A DNA stretch of 64,000 nucleotides. It comes from Heliopora coerulea. Its lineage: Eukaryota; Cnidaria; Anthozoa; Scleralcyonacea; Helioporidae. Shown here one piece after another: positions 53,766 through 64,000 of the stretch; the first letter of the stretch is position 1, and every line of letters starts with the position of its first letter. The notes beneath the pieces were generated by a model. It did no database searches. It was given only the letters and a program-made list of their open reading frames with translations, and had not been told where the DNA came from. A program made the translations under genes and the position numbers. The stretch lies in the NCBI GenBank assembly GCA_030142905.1, contig JASJOG010000138.1, positions 388,501-452,500 of the forward strand, written 5' to 3'.

Positions 53766-56700
53766 TTAATTCAAGAGCAACTGAAAAAAAATCTGAAAAA
53801 GTCTTACCTCTTCTTTCGAGCACAAGAAACCCAACAAGTTCCTCGCAAAGTTCTCTGTGGTTAGAATGAACGTGGGAGAAACATCTGTCATGCTTCGTGA
53901 AAACGGTTAAACGAAGCTAATTTCAACTCATAATTAATTAATTGTGATTATTTTGTTTTATCCGGGCACACGTGCATCATTCAGAGAGACAAAGGGAATT
54001 TCCTTCTCAGCTTCCATAGAAAGCGGTAAATGACACAGACTGAAGTCAGAAGGTGTGTGTGTTGGTAAGATAAGCGTCATCTGGATGTCACTAGCTACCT
54101 GAGAAAGACCTTGTTTACCTGAGAAAGAAAACTTAATTTGGTTTGTTCAAGTACATCAAACATAACGGAGAAGACGCCTGATAGGTCTTGGAAGTTACAT
54201 CAATTTAATTAAAAATCAAAGTTTAGACGGTCGAGTTTTGTTAAAGTGGCAAGCGTTCGGTAGAGGAGTTCGGCCTCCGCAAAGAATGATGGGTAATCAG
54301 AATTCGAATTAATTCGAATTGACGCCCAAGAGATCGAGGTGAACTTTTCAAGGTGTTCAAAGGCATTTTTAAGGAGACCAACAGTTCTTTCCCACGGGCG
54401 CTCTCCATTTCTAACCATTCCGGAATGCTGGAAGGACGATGGAGGTTCTTGGAATGCGATTGAGATCCGTTTTCCACTAGCGCCAGCAACTTGAAGTTGA
54501 CAACTTTCGGATACTCGAATTGACGTCTGAGAGGTCGAGGTAAACTTTTCACTAAGGTGTTCAAAGGCGTTTTTAAGGCGGCCAACGGTTCTTTCCCAAT
54601 GGCGCTATCCACGTCCAAAGATTCCAGAATGCTGAGAAGGCAATGGAGGGGCTTGGAGTGCAATTGAGATTCGTTTTCAACTAGCACCAGCTACTCGATT
54701 CGAATTGAAATTCAACTGAAATTCAAAAGACAAACTTGACCAATAACGCTTAAGAATCGAGTCCATTGCTGTTAATCCTGATTATCCATGATTCAGTGCA
54801 AGGGCAGAATTTTTCTATACTTTTTCAACATTTTGCGAACAGCAGCGGATATTTGAATATATTACCAAACAGCTGGGGTTATAAAATCCAACATTTCATG
54901 CATTACATTATTTGTTGGTCAAATGTTTGACCGAAATCTAACTATTATAAACTACCATTGCTGGACCAACAAATGTTAATCCATGTTGTACAACAACGCT
55001 GGAACATTCATCACCGGTAAAAATAGCCTGTACTTTCTTTCACTGACATACGAAGACCTCTAAACATGAGCTTCTTCAGAGCGAAGTTCTCAAAGTACCA
55101 AGATTTAAATAGTTATTATGTTCCATTACAAAATCATACGCATGCCGTAACTTTTACTCTACAGAAGTCACATAATAGCTTCACAACTGTTTTTGCTTTG
55201 ATATATTATTGCGAATTTGTGCCATAGACAAGTAAGTTAATTCTACCAAAGTCTATTTTAAATTAATTTAGGGAATTTTTGAATGTCTTAAACTAGCCTG
55301 AATAGAATTGAATAGAACTGAAGTACGTGCATTCTCGAGTACATCTTTGTCGTGGTGTTTATATATTCGCTATACCTACATTCTCCAAATTGAATCAAAC
55401 AGTAACTAGAGTATTAAATGTCACTAGGAATTGAACCATGAGTGATTATCTCAAAGAACTACGAGCTTCAATAGTGCTTGCAGCGATCCACTAGAGCAAC
55501 AAAACAGAAGTAACAAAGGTTAGCTGAGTAATGTAAAATATTAATAATAATAATAATAACAACAATAATGATAATGATAATAATAATAATAAAGATATAC
55601 GAAAGCTCGGAGAATAATTCGTCTACATTCAATGTTAGTTTTTCTTGCTAATGGTTCATAAGCGCGTTATCACACAGCGTATTTCGAAATATTTGGCAGC
55701 ATGTTTGTGACGGTATATTTCCAAATATGGTCAACAGAACGCAACAAACACTGGTTCGGATTTTATTAAGAGAAGTAGAATGCACATACTTCACTTATTT
55801 TAAACCAAAAAGACCTTTCGGTTTGACTAAATTTCTTTAATTTTGGTCTAACAGTAAAAAACTTATTAAACGAAATTTGACAGAGTGTTGTTGTTTCAAC
55901 CTCGTCATTTGTTTTAACTCGATTTTTACTTGATGAAAAATTTTACCGTGAACACTGAGGCTCTCAAAGCTCTGAGACTTCATTGTGTGCCTTGAATATT
56001 GTCAGCAAGTGACAGAGATCTTCCATGAGTGACTAAAACATTTACTAATGTATTACCTCTGCAACTGAAGAAGACTTGACATCGATGACTTTCGTTCCAA
56101 CTTTCTTAAACATCTTTCCTTGTTCCTGAAAAATTAAAGCAGAAGGCAAAGTAAATATTTACTAAAGTAAAGACTTAATGTATTTTTTCATAAAGCCAGA
56201 AAGCGTTGGTTGGTGAGAAATCAAATAGTTAACTACAATAATTAGTTTGTAAAAAGTTTATTTTTTATTTGTCAAGAACTATAGGTAGTTGGGTTGTCTT
56301 GAGGCTAATAAACACGTTTGAGAAATCGTTTGTTTTATTTAGATGATTACATTACATTAACTCATGAAGTTAACGTAATTCTCCTAGGTTTCTTAATGAC
56401 GTACATGTCTTCATATTTAGCTTACCGGTGTGGAAAATGTGATTTTGGTTCCATCAACCTTCGGGTCCGACTTTAAGTCCTTTATGTTGCAGAACCACTG
56501 GTTCTCCCATTCCTCTTTAATGACGGTTTCCTTGCGCATCAGCAAAACATGCCTAGAATAAAAGAAATCGTAATTTGCAGCTTACAAATATTTGTTAACT
56601 GAATTTAATAAGATCAATCACATCAAATACATACCAATAAAAACCTAATGAAGTTAAAAATATCTAAATTTTACATTTAAGGCTATTTGCAATTATAAAA

Positions 56701-59700
56701 GAGTTTTTAAAACGATCTGTCCGAACTGTAGGAATTAAAAGAAGTAGTATACACAACCGTCGAACTGCGACGAACATCAATGAAATCGTACTGGGTGCTA
56801 ACTTCTCAACTGGCTGCATGGGATACACCAAAAGGTTCTACGATGACGCTCAATATTTAAGTTAGGATTAGAGTGACAGCCGACGTTAAGATGAGTGTCT
56901 GAGTTTTGTCTCAATAATATTTTAATCAATGGTTTTTGCAGCAGAGTAAAACTTATTATGTTGAACTTATATTAAACTTACTTATCGGTAATCATTATGG
57001 CCATGTTTTGAGGGAAAAAGTAATGGCAAATGTACACATCGTTAACGAGTGCATCTTTTCCTTGGGAGTACTCCTTTAAAAAAGGAAAAGGGAGATGTGA
57101 GTGATAGTTAGCATACTTCACGCCATGGTTAACTGATAATTAAAAGAACAAGTAAGAACCTGTGTGGCCTATCTATAGGGAAAAAAATTATTCCCTACAA
57201 ACTGTTTAAAAGCAATAGAGAATCATAGTGATAGCTACTTGTATTTCATTACCATGAGAAGTTCAACACCTTCTGCCTCGTAACGGTTGTACGGCCTCAT
57301 GATCTAAAGACAAGTAATCAACTAAATACAGTAAAACATGCAATTAACTTAGGAAAGAAAGCAAAGGAAAGCGAATTGAACTGAAGTGAAATAAAGTCGA
57401 GGATAGCAGAGTGAGTCGAAGAGGAGTGAACTGAAGAGTGAATTGAAGTAAAGTGAAGAAAAATGAAGTGGAGTGAAGTGAAGTGGAGTAAAGTGAAGTG
57501 AAGTGGAGTAAGGGGAACGAAGTGAAGTGAAGGAGAGTGAAGTGAAGTGGAGGGAAGTGAAATGAGGTAAAGCGAAGTAAATTACAGTAAATGGAAGAAA
57601 AAGTGCAGAACAACAAATTTAACTTTACGTAGAACTGACATGAAATACTAACCCTATATTACAGTGGAATGAAATGTATTTAAAATGAAATGTACTGCAG
57701 TAGAGAATTGCAGTAAGTTCAACTGGAGAGAACTGAAGTGAAGTCAGGTGTACTACTTCAAATAAAATATGGTTATACGGGGAAAAATATTTCACGTTCA
57801 GTAGTTACAAAAAATATCAAACAAAGATACCGAAGTGGCGACAAACTACAGACGAAGCTTGAACAAAATCATTAAAACAATAACGGTCATATCTTTCGAG
57901 GCTCAATGAAATACTTAAAGTCGAGAAAGAAATGTCTTCAGTGGCGAGATTTCTCGGGTGACTGGGACTCTAAAAGAATAAATAGATGACACTCCAATTC
58001 AGTTTACTGGTAGGTTCCTTTGTCTACCTTGTCAGCATAAAACCGACGTGGTGGCCTGACACGACGAGCAATACGACCCCCGGACGCAGTCCTGAAAGAG
58101 AATAAATATAATAAGACATTAATCTTTATTCACAGGGGGTTCCCTTTAGTGATTGCCAAAAGGCAGCGAGGCAAAGAAAATATTCCAAATAGCAGAAAAG
58201 CAGGAATGGAGAAAATAACCCATTTTTAGGTAATGTTTAAAAAATAAGCAGAAGCTCTTAAAAGAAAAAAAGACTAAAATCACGTTGCTTTACCCTTTTA
58301 TCCCTTCAAGAGTGCTACTTGCAAAATCCACAACGCCACTCATAGGCCTAGCGATCACGCCGACAAGACCTTTCCCCATTCCTTTGAAAAACCCTTTAGC
58401 GCCAGACTTCTTTGCTCCTGAAAAAACACGGGTACGCAAAGCAGGTAGTGATCTGTATTGAACAAATAAACTTGACACCTCGGGGAATAACCAACCTCGG
58501 TGAAGTGCATTATTCACATTTAAATTTGAGTATTAGTATGGTGTAAGAAGGCTTTCGAAAGGGGACAAATCGGGTGAACCTGCAAGCGAGGTGTGTCCAA
58601 TCCAGATCAAAGTTTGAGTGTTAATGTAAGGTCTACCACCTTAGGGAACGACACAAGTTGTTAGTGGGGTGCTGGAGGCACAGTGGTAGTGCACGTGTTT
58701 CTCACAACAGTGACTAGGGTTCCATTCCGGCTCCATGTTGTTATCTGATTGAAGTTACCTTGGTCACATGTGAGAAGAGTGTTCTCCAGTTTGACTCGAT
58801 CAAGCATCGCAGGTTTTCTCCGGGTACTCCGGTTTCCTCCTGTAGTAACACTGGACCCATGAGGGGTGGCCCTTACTGGGCCTCTAGGGAGAACAGCTCA
58901 GGTAGCTGATAGGGTTATCCAGTATAAATAAAGGCACTTTTCACTTTTAAAAAGAAGACAACGGTGTTTCAAACGTTAAAATTTTGTTTACTTGACGTTT
59001 CGAGTAACTTATAGTTTTGAGACAAATCCTGTCAAACCAAGTCATCTCACCTTCCATTGGCTTCTTTACCACACCAGTCACACCTCCATATACTCCCTGG
59101 AATGAACATAGAAATGACAGGTGAGTGAAACCATGAGATAAAACACGGGTGGTAAGATACAGTAACTCATAATTACCTTCATCCTTGCCAAAACATATAT
59201 TCCTGCTATTATTATTCGCATATTTTACCAAACTATTGAAATCATATTCATTACTGTATTATCAATTTCATTATCATCATCATAACCCAGATCCAGACCC
59301 TCCTAAACCTCTCAACAACCCCGACCCTTTGAACGTCAACAAGGCATGAATAATAATATTTAGATAATCATAACAATAATAAACAATTATTCGCTTCAGG
59401 CTCAGTGAATATGGTTGAATAATCTCCAAGACGAAGTCAAGGAGATTATTCAATAATATTCACTGAGCCTGAGGCGAAGAATTGTTTTAGTATAATTACA
59501 CAGGTGATTATTTGAAAGTAAGTACTGAACTAGCACTTTTAAAATCTCCTCGGTAACATTTACAAAAGTAGACGCCATCTTCCTTTATATATTTTGTTAG
59601 GTTAGTTTTTTAAAATCGTGGCAATCGAAGTACCAGGCGGGAAACGCAATCTTGTCACAAATATGATGGCCCAGCAGATAACTTTTAATAAAACCATGAC

Positions 59701-62700
59701 GGAAACATAATATAAAAAAACGAACTTTATTGCTGACATTTCGTTACTAAACAAGTAACATCTTCAGAGCGAAATAAATAACAATGGTTGGATCAGGCTT
59801 AAGTAGCTGTTACAAAACTAGGTGGTGGTGATGGCATGGGAAAGGAATGTTAATGAGTATGGTGGAGAGAAACGGAAACATGGCTCCGTTTCATCACCTC
59901 TAATAATTGCTCTGTCTCTTCCGTTTCTCTCCACCATACTCATTAACATTCCTTTCCCATGCCATCACCACCACCTAGTTTTACAACAGCTACTTAAGCC
60001 TGATCCAACCATTGTTATTCATTTCGCTCCAAAGATGTTACTTGTTTAGTAACAAAACGTCAGCAATAAAGTTAGTTCTTTAATATATATTTCAGTATTG
60101 GTGTATTATCTTACAGGGCCTCACTGAAAATTACATTTTTGTGACGTGAGCCGCCTGTTTAAATAAAGTTGTTGTTGTTGTTCTGCTTCTTCCTTCTAAG
60201 CCTTCACCGTTATATTCACCTGTAGGTGAATATCGAGAAATTTGACGTGTTTTTCCGGCCAATCACCAAGCGGGATTTCCGATATTCACTTGTGTAATTA
60301 TACTAATCATAGTTCATTATAGTTATGATTAATAGTACTACAGTTACAGTATATTACCTCCAGAAGATCTTTTCCTCCTTGACTTAAACCTTCTTTAATA
60401 CTCGTTGGTTTTCTTTTTCTAGATTGACGTCTACTTTCCTTATACTCGTCGTCCATGGTTAAAGCTGCTACACCTTTACCCAGAGTTCCTGTGATACGAG
60501 ATACCGCTCCCGCTGCACCACCTGCGGTCATATCAATGAATTAATCACACGACCAATCGGTAGATCCGCCGGTTGGTCTGTCCTTCGTTTGGTCAATCGG
60601 TCGTTCGGTCTGTCGTTCTTTCGGTCACTCAGTCGATCGGCCATCAATCGGTCGTTCGGTCTGTCGTTCTTTCAGTTACTCAGTCAATCAGCTATCAATC
60701 GGTCGTTCGGTCTGTCGTTCTTTCGGTCACTCAGTCAATCAATCATTAATCGGTCGTTCGGTCTGTCGTTCTTTCGGTCGTTCACTCAGCAGATGTGTCC
60801 TCAATCGGTCGGTCGGTCGGTCGGTCGGTCGGTCAATCGGTAGTTTGGTCAATCGGTGTGTCAATCGACTGTTCGGTCAGTCGTTCGTTTATTCGTTAGA
60901 TCAGCCGGTTCTATTGATAGGTCGCCAATATCCCCTCTTTTTAAATACGTTTTTGTCCGCCATGAAAACGAGCCTTTATTGTGCACCTTTTAGACAATAA
61001 TGAGTTTTTACCGAGATGCAAAAGAAACCAGCTTTCATTTGAACCGTTTTGCATTAGGCCTTATTTTGAAGTTAGCCAAAAAAGTCTTCGGATAAGGGTG
61101 ATAAAATAACCGGGGGCCACCGTGTAATCCATGAAGTGAAAATCCATACCTATGGTATGTCCAACTAAACTCTTCACACCCAGAGCCAGTCCTTCCGCAA
61201 ATTCTTCAGGTCCCTGAATTAAACCCTAAAAATCGGAAAAGACGTAGTAAACTTTATCAGCTTTCTCGCACTATCCCACACAGTAATTCGTTTTCCCTCC
61301 TCGTCCCTGCAGCCATTCTCTTTAGCACCGTTTCTTCAATCTTTTTTTTTTTTTTGTTAATTTCCTTAGCCTCTTCTTATTCTTGTCGAGCCATTCTTTA
61401 CTTCTCAATTTCTTCTTCATAATCTTTTCTGTCCTTCAATCACCTGTCCCTTCTTACCTGGTAAGGTTCATAGAAGAGATCTTTCGCTCCTGTCGTCAGT
61501 CCAGTCATCAAAGCAAACGGATTTCCAATAACGTCCAACCCAAGAACAAGAACATACGCTTGCTTAATGGCCTGTAAGGTAACAAGACATATTTGCAATG
61601 TTTCCAAGCATTCTTTACATCTTTTACTCGATCCTTCTTACTTTATAAGTTTGTTCACTGATAGTTCATTGTCTGAGTATATCGGATTGCAAAATACACA
61701 TCAACATTAGGTTCACAACTAGCCATTATAAAAATATGTTACAGTATTTTAAAACTCACCTGGCTACTGTAGTGGTTGTAGGCTACTTGGATTAACTGAG
61801 ACTGGCTGTAAATTTGAGATTTCAGCTCGAAGTAGGCAAGCCTACAAAACGAAATAATGTTTTATAAAAAAAAAAAATTGGACGTTAGGCGCCTTAAGAA
61901 GTTTCAATACTGAAGTAAGCAAGTCGAGAAAAACTGTGGTTAATGTCGAACATAAGGCAGCAGTTATTAGTACTTGGGAGTTTACGAAAACACGACGCGG
62001 ACATCAAGGACGTCGCGGCCTTACAATAAAATTTCACTTCCAAAACAAAAGAAATGAATAATTTGTGATTCCTGAGTATTCTTCACGCCGTCCTGGCTTC
62101 ATGCAAGACATGAGAAAGACCATTTCCATCTTTTCACGACGACAGCAGCACTCAAAACATGGAGAGCTTTGAGCTGTATTTAACGAGAAACGTTATTCAA
62201 ACGGCTAGATATGCTTTGAAAATTTATTTGGAAGAAAATAAATGTTCTGAGTTTAGCATGTGTGGTTTTCTTCACGTCCGTAGAGTTTAAACAACTTAGT
62301 TTATAAGCGGCGGCGTCGCAGCCTTCGTAAACTCCCCACTTACTTGAGTACGACGTCTTGAACATTGGCAATAGCAACACCAAAACTGTTCAGCAGCAAG
62401 TCATTTGAAGTCAGTTGTTTCCTTTGATCAGAAGCACCATCTTGCATGGAGAAACTAATATGAACCTAGTAAAGTCAAGATGAAGAAAAAGAAACGTCAG
62501 ATCTGAAAGGTTGTTTCCCTGGTGGCCAGTCCTCTAACTTTCTTCCCCGTCATTCTTATCAAGCATGATGTCTACCCCGGCCGGCAGCAATATTTCAACT
62601 TTCGCTTCTTCAGAATCACATTCGGTTTGAAAGTGAACATTTTGTATCGTGAGTATTGGCACTTGCGTCTTAGACTTTAATGTCATAAAACAAAACGTTA

Positions 62701-63220
62701 TTATCGAAAAGCTGTTCTAATACGTGCCTAACATTCAATAAAAATTCACGAGGAAACTAGTAAGGAAAATCATATCTGTGTCGTGTCTTTAAATGTGATG
62801 AAAAAAACACGCTTACTTTTCTCTTTAAATTTTCGAGGCTTGGAAAACACTAATTTTCAAACTTTCTACCGAAATTACCGTATTATGGGTTCGTGTATGA
62901 AGTTGTTTAAAAATACTCGTAGTACGTACTTTATCTTATCTAAAACACTCGATTGTTGCCTCGTGTTTTAAATCCGATAAAGCAATCCTTACTTTATCTT
63001 ATCTAAAACACTCGAGTGTTGCCTCGTATTTTAAATCCGATAAAGCAATCCTGTTCGTTTTTGAAATATTACTTGAAAAATACTATAATATATATTGATC
63101 ATTAAGACAGTGAAAACATGAAATTACTTCAAGTTTAAAAAACCTTGTCAATGCTGGACGTACCTTGAGTGGTGACAGATGGAAGTAGTCGTAGTAATTT
63201 CTGACGTCGACTACTGCGGC
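53766..63220 (-). CDS. VPS13: VPS13-family bridge-like lipid-transfer protein, C-terminal part (5' end outside window)
   Basis: VPS13 proteins form long grooves that move lipids between membranes at contact sites. Exons (- strand): 63220-63164, 62465-62344, 61841-61760, 61571-61458, 61225-61150, 60521-60358, 59096-59051, 58417-58294, 58091-58028, 57303-57253, 57073-56982, 56552-56426, 56125-56057, and with lower certainty 53852-53808 and 53780-53766 (TAA). Together they give 415 residues. The order is [97 protein letters not shown] and [12 protein letters not shown]. This is the C-terminal ATG2_C-like helical region and PH-like end of VPS13A/C-type proteins. All phases join. The last two exons rest on splice sites and phase only. 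No upstream exon was recognised between 63221 and 64000. The A or C subtype is not resolved. Confidence 0.9.
54230..54690 (-). repeat. two-copy tandem duplication (about 203 bp unit), open on the minus strand
   Basis: Two diverged copies (for example ttcgaattgacgcccaagag near 54312 and ctcgaattgacgtctgagag near 54515) lie in the last long VPS13 intron. The minus strand is open through both copies for 148 codons (54687-54241). Each copy carries LVENxSQxHSKxLH, then KMPLNTL or KTPLNTL and RQFE. Frame preservation across copies that differ at many sites is notable, but I recognise no family and see no splice or expression support. Confidence 0.6.
55535..55592. repeat. (AAT)n microsatellite
   Basis: aataataataataataacaa and gataataataataata runs within the VPS13 intron. 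Confidence 0.9.
57345..57605. repeat. degenerate (GAAGTGAAGTGGA)n repeat
   Basis: Plus-strand units of the type gaagtgaagtggagtaaa fill the intron between the two VPS13 exons at 57303 and 58028. Confidence 0.85.
58670..58945 (+). mobile_element. full-length tRNA-derived SINE
   Basis: The head has an A-box-like ggcacagtggtagtgcacg and a B box (gggttccattcc). The body carries ggttttctccgggtactccg followed by gtttcctcc, and the tail ends agctgatagggttatccagt and ataaataaa. The body and tail are of a kind repeated widely in invertebrate SINEs. A tail fragment recurs at 30967-31032. It sits in the VPS13 intron between the exons at 59051 and 58417. Confidence 0.75.
59384..60306. mobile_element. 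composite palindromic MITE with a nested foldback insert
   Basis: At 59390-59480 a palindrome with arms cttcaggctcagtgaatat and the complement (atattcactgagcctgag) frames a short loop. At 59488 tagtataattacacaggtga starts a 20-bp inverted end that matches, with one mismatch, the complement of 60286-60305. The right side also carries the hairpin tattcacctgtaggtgaata. Between these ends lies a separate foldback element (59733-60082). The whole fills the VPS13 intron between the exons at 60358 and 59096. Confidence 0.65.
59733..60082. mobile_element. long foldback element nested in the MITE
   Basis: The left arm (about 59733-59882) and right arm (about 59918-60082) are reverse complements at very high identity, including ggtggtggtgatggcatggg and its complement, with a loop of about 35 bp. 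The ends carry aactttattgctgacatttc and cgtcagcaataaagtt. A similar string (ctttactgacgttttgttgc) occurs near 19571 in dynamin, which suggests a family of related ends. Confidence 0.8.
60595..60835. repeat. 51-bp minisatellite (4 copies) and (TCGG)n run
   Basis: Four copies of a 51-bp unit starting aatcggtcgttcggtctgtc (60595, 60646, 60697, 60748), followed by tcggtcggtcggtcggtcgg. Since 51 is a multiple of three, one plus-strand frame repeats a 17-residue unit ([17 protein letters not shown]) four times. It lies antisense in a VPS13 intron and is read as a tandem repeat, not a gene. Confidence 0.9.
62765..63090. repeat. dispersed repeat family, copy 3, with a 62-bp tandem duplication
   Basis: cgtgtctttaaatgtgatga, acacgcttacttttctc and ggcttggaaaacactaattt follow the order seen at 15360-15545. 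A 62-bp unit starting tactttatcttatctaaaac is then repeated (62927 and 62989), ending in ttttaaatccgataaagcaa as in the 37905-37985 copy. It lies in the VPS13 intron between the exons at 63164 and 62465. Confidence 0.65.
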
Positions 63221-64000
63221 CTGTGAATAATGAACAAATAAATTTACCAGAAACACCAAGATAAATTGTGTAGGTCTGAGAAAAACAAATCTTGGACAAA
63301 AACACTTGTACAGACCTCTCAAACTGTTCAAAAAATAAACCAGTTTTGTGATATTTTTATAGTAATTTCTAAGAACCTAAGGAAACTTTTTAAGTAGACC
63401 AAGTGTTTTCACCTCACTCCACCTTCGTTAACTGGCTCAAAGTAAACTCTCGGTAGGAAGTATAAACAAGCACAGGAAATCAAAAGCTGCGACAGTTGTG
63501 GCTGCTATTGAGAAAAGTCGTTGGCTGCCTGGATATTATCGTATTTATGTCGAAAATGTTCCACTGCTGTAATGGCATGTGTCTTCCGAATATTTAGAAA
63601 TGACCTCTGCAGCAAATAATTCTCTCAAACAAGTAGATAACCATTTGATAAGACTGATTTTATGCGGGCTCAACGTACCATTCTTAACGAAGGTGCTAAA
63701 CTGTTCAAATAGGAGATGCAAGATGACGAAGCCACAATTGCGTCGCAATATCAGCAATGTTATGGCCCATCATTTGGTTCGAGTAATTAAAAATGCTGCA
63801 CCAGAGGTCACTAAAATAAGTGTTAGGCCATAGTCGATATCTTGAACGCAAAGTCCCTGAGGTTAGAAAAGATTTAAAAGATTCACCGAAGCCCTTCGCT
63901 GCTTTTAGATCATGTCACATGGGCTGAATTTTTTCCAGGTCATATGAGAAAGGAAATATTTGTGAAATGAAGTGAGCTTTTAAAGCTAGAAAATTGGACT
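63221..64000. other. right edge, VPS13 intron sequence
   Basis: No upstream VPS13 exon could be recognised here, so this is taken as intron. Frames on both strands at about 63545-63833 overlap each other and show no family pattern. Confidence 0.5.

Overview
The window is a stretch of animal nuclear genome. It is AT-rich, has long spliced genes with consensus GT/AG introns, and carries many simple repeats and small transposons. The gene families (classical dynamin, Slo2-type potassium channel, CALHM, VPS13), the TTAGGG-type telomeric motif and the repeat types (Penelope-like, restriction-like-endonuclease LINE, hAT, tRNA-derived SINEs) suggest an early-branching animal, most likely an anthozoan cnidarian (coral or anemone). 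That placement is inference; no marker in the window fixes the species.

All four recognised genes are on the minus strand. Reading the window from high to low coordinates gives transcription order. VPS13 (3' part only, CDS 63220 to 53766, 15 exons) encodes the C-terminal part of a bridge-like lipid-transfer protein. A CALHM-family channel (53629 to 51911, 3 exons, 270 aa) starts about 136 nt after the proposed VPS13 stop. After a 9.5 kb gene-poor, repeat-rich gap comes a complete Slo2/KCNT-type K+ channel (42407 to 26476, 28 exons, 1109 aa). A 3 kb gap holding an interstitial telomeric tract and a MITE separates it from a complete classical dynamin (23474 to 6277, 23 exons, 878 aa). The left 6 kb holds a large 25-bp minisatellite and one orphan exon, possibly two, of an unidentified minus-strand gene.

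I assembled the exon models by hand from splice sites, phase and family similarity. In the two complete multi-exon genes, all exon phases join and the total length is divisible by three (2637 and 3330 nt). Most other long open frames are antisense shadows or minisatellite artefacts.

The genes share no pathway. Dynamin acts in endocytic fission, Slo2 in K+ excitability, CALHM as a large-pore channel and VPS13 in lipid transfer. Their neighbourhood gives no evidence of a functional cluster. The accessory interest is in introns and gaps: a Penelope-like 3' end with inverted repeats, a hAT relic with intact ends, several foldback elements, SINEs, and minisatellites of 25, 29 and 51 bp. I found no convincing undescribed biological system.
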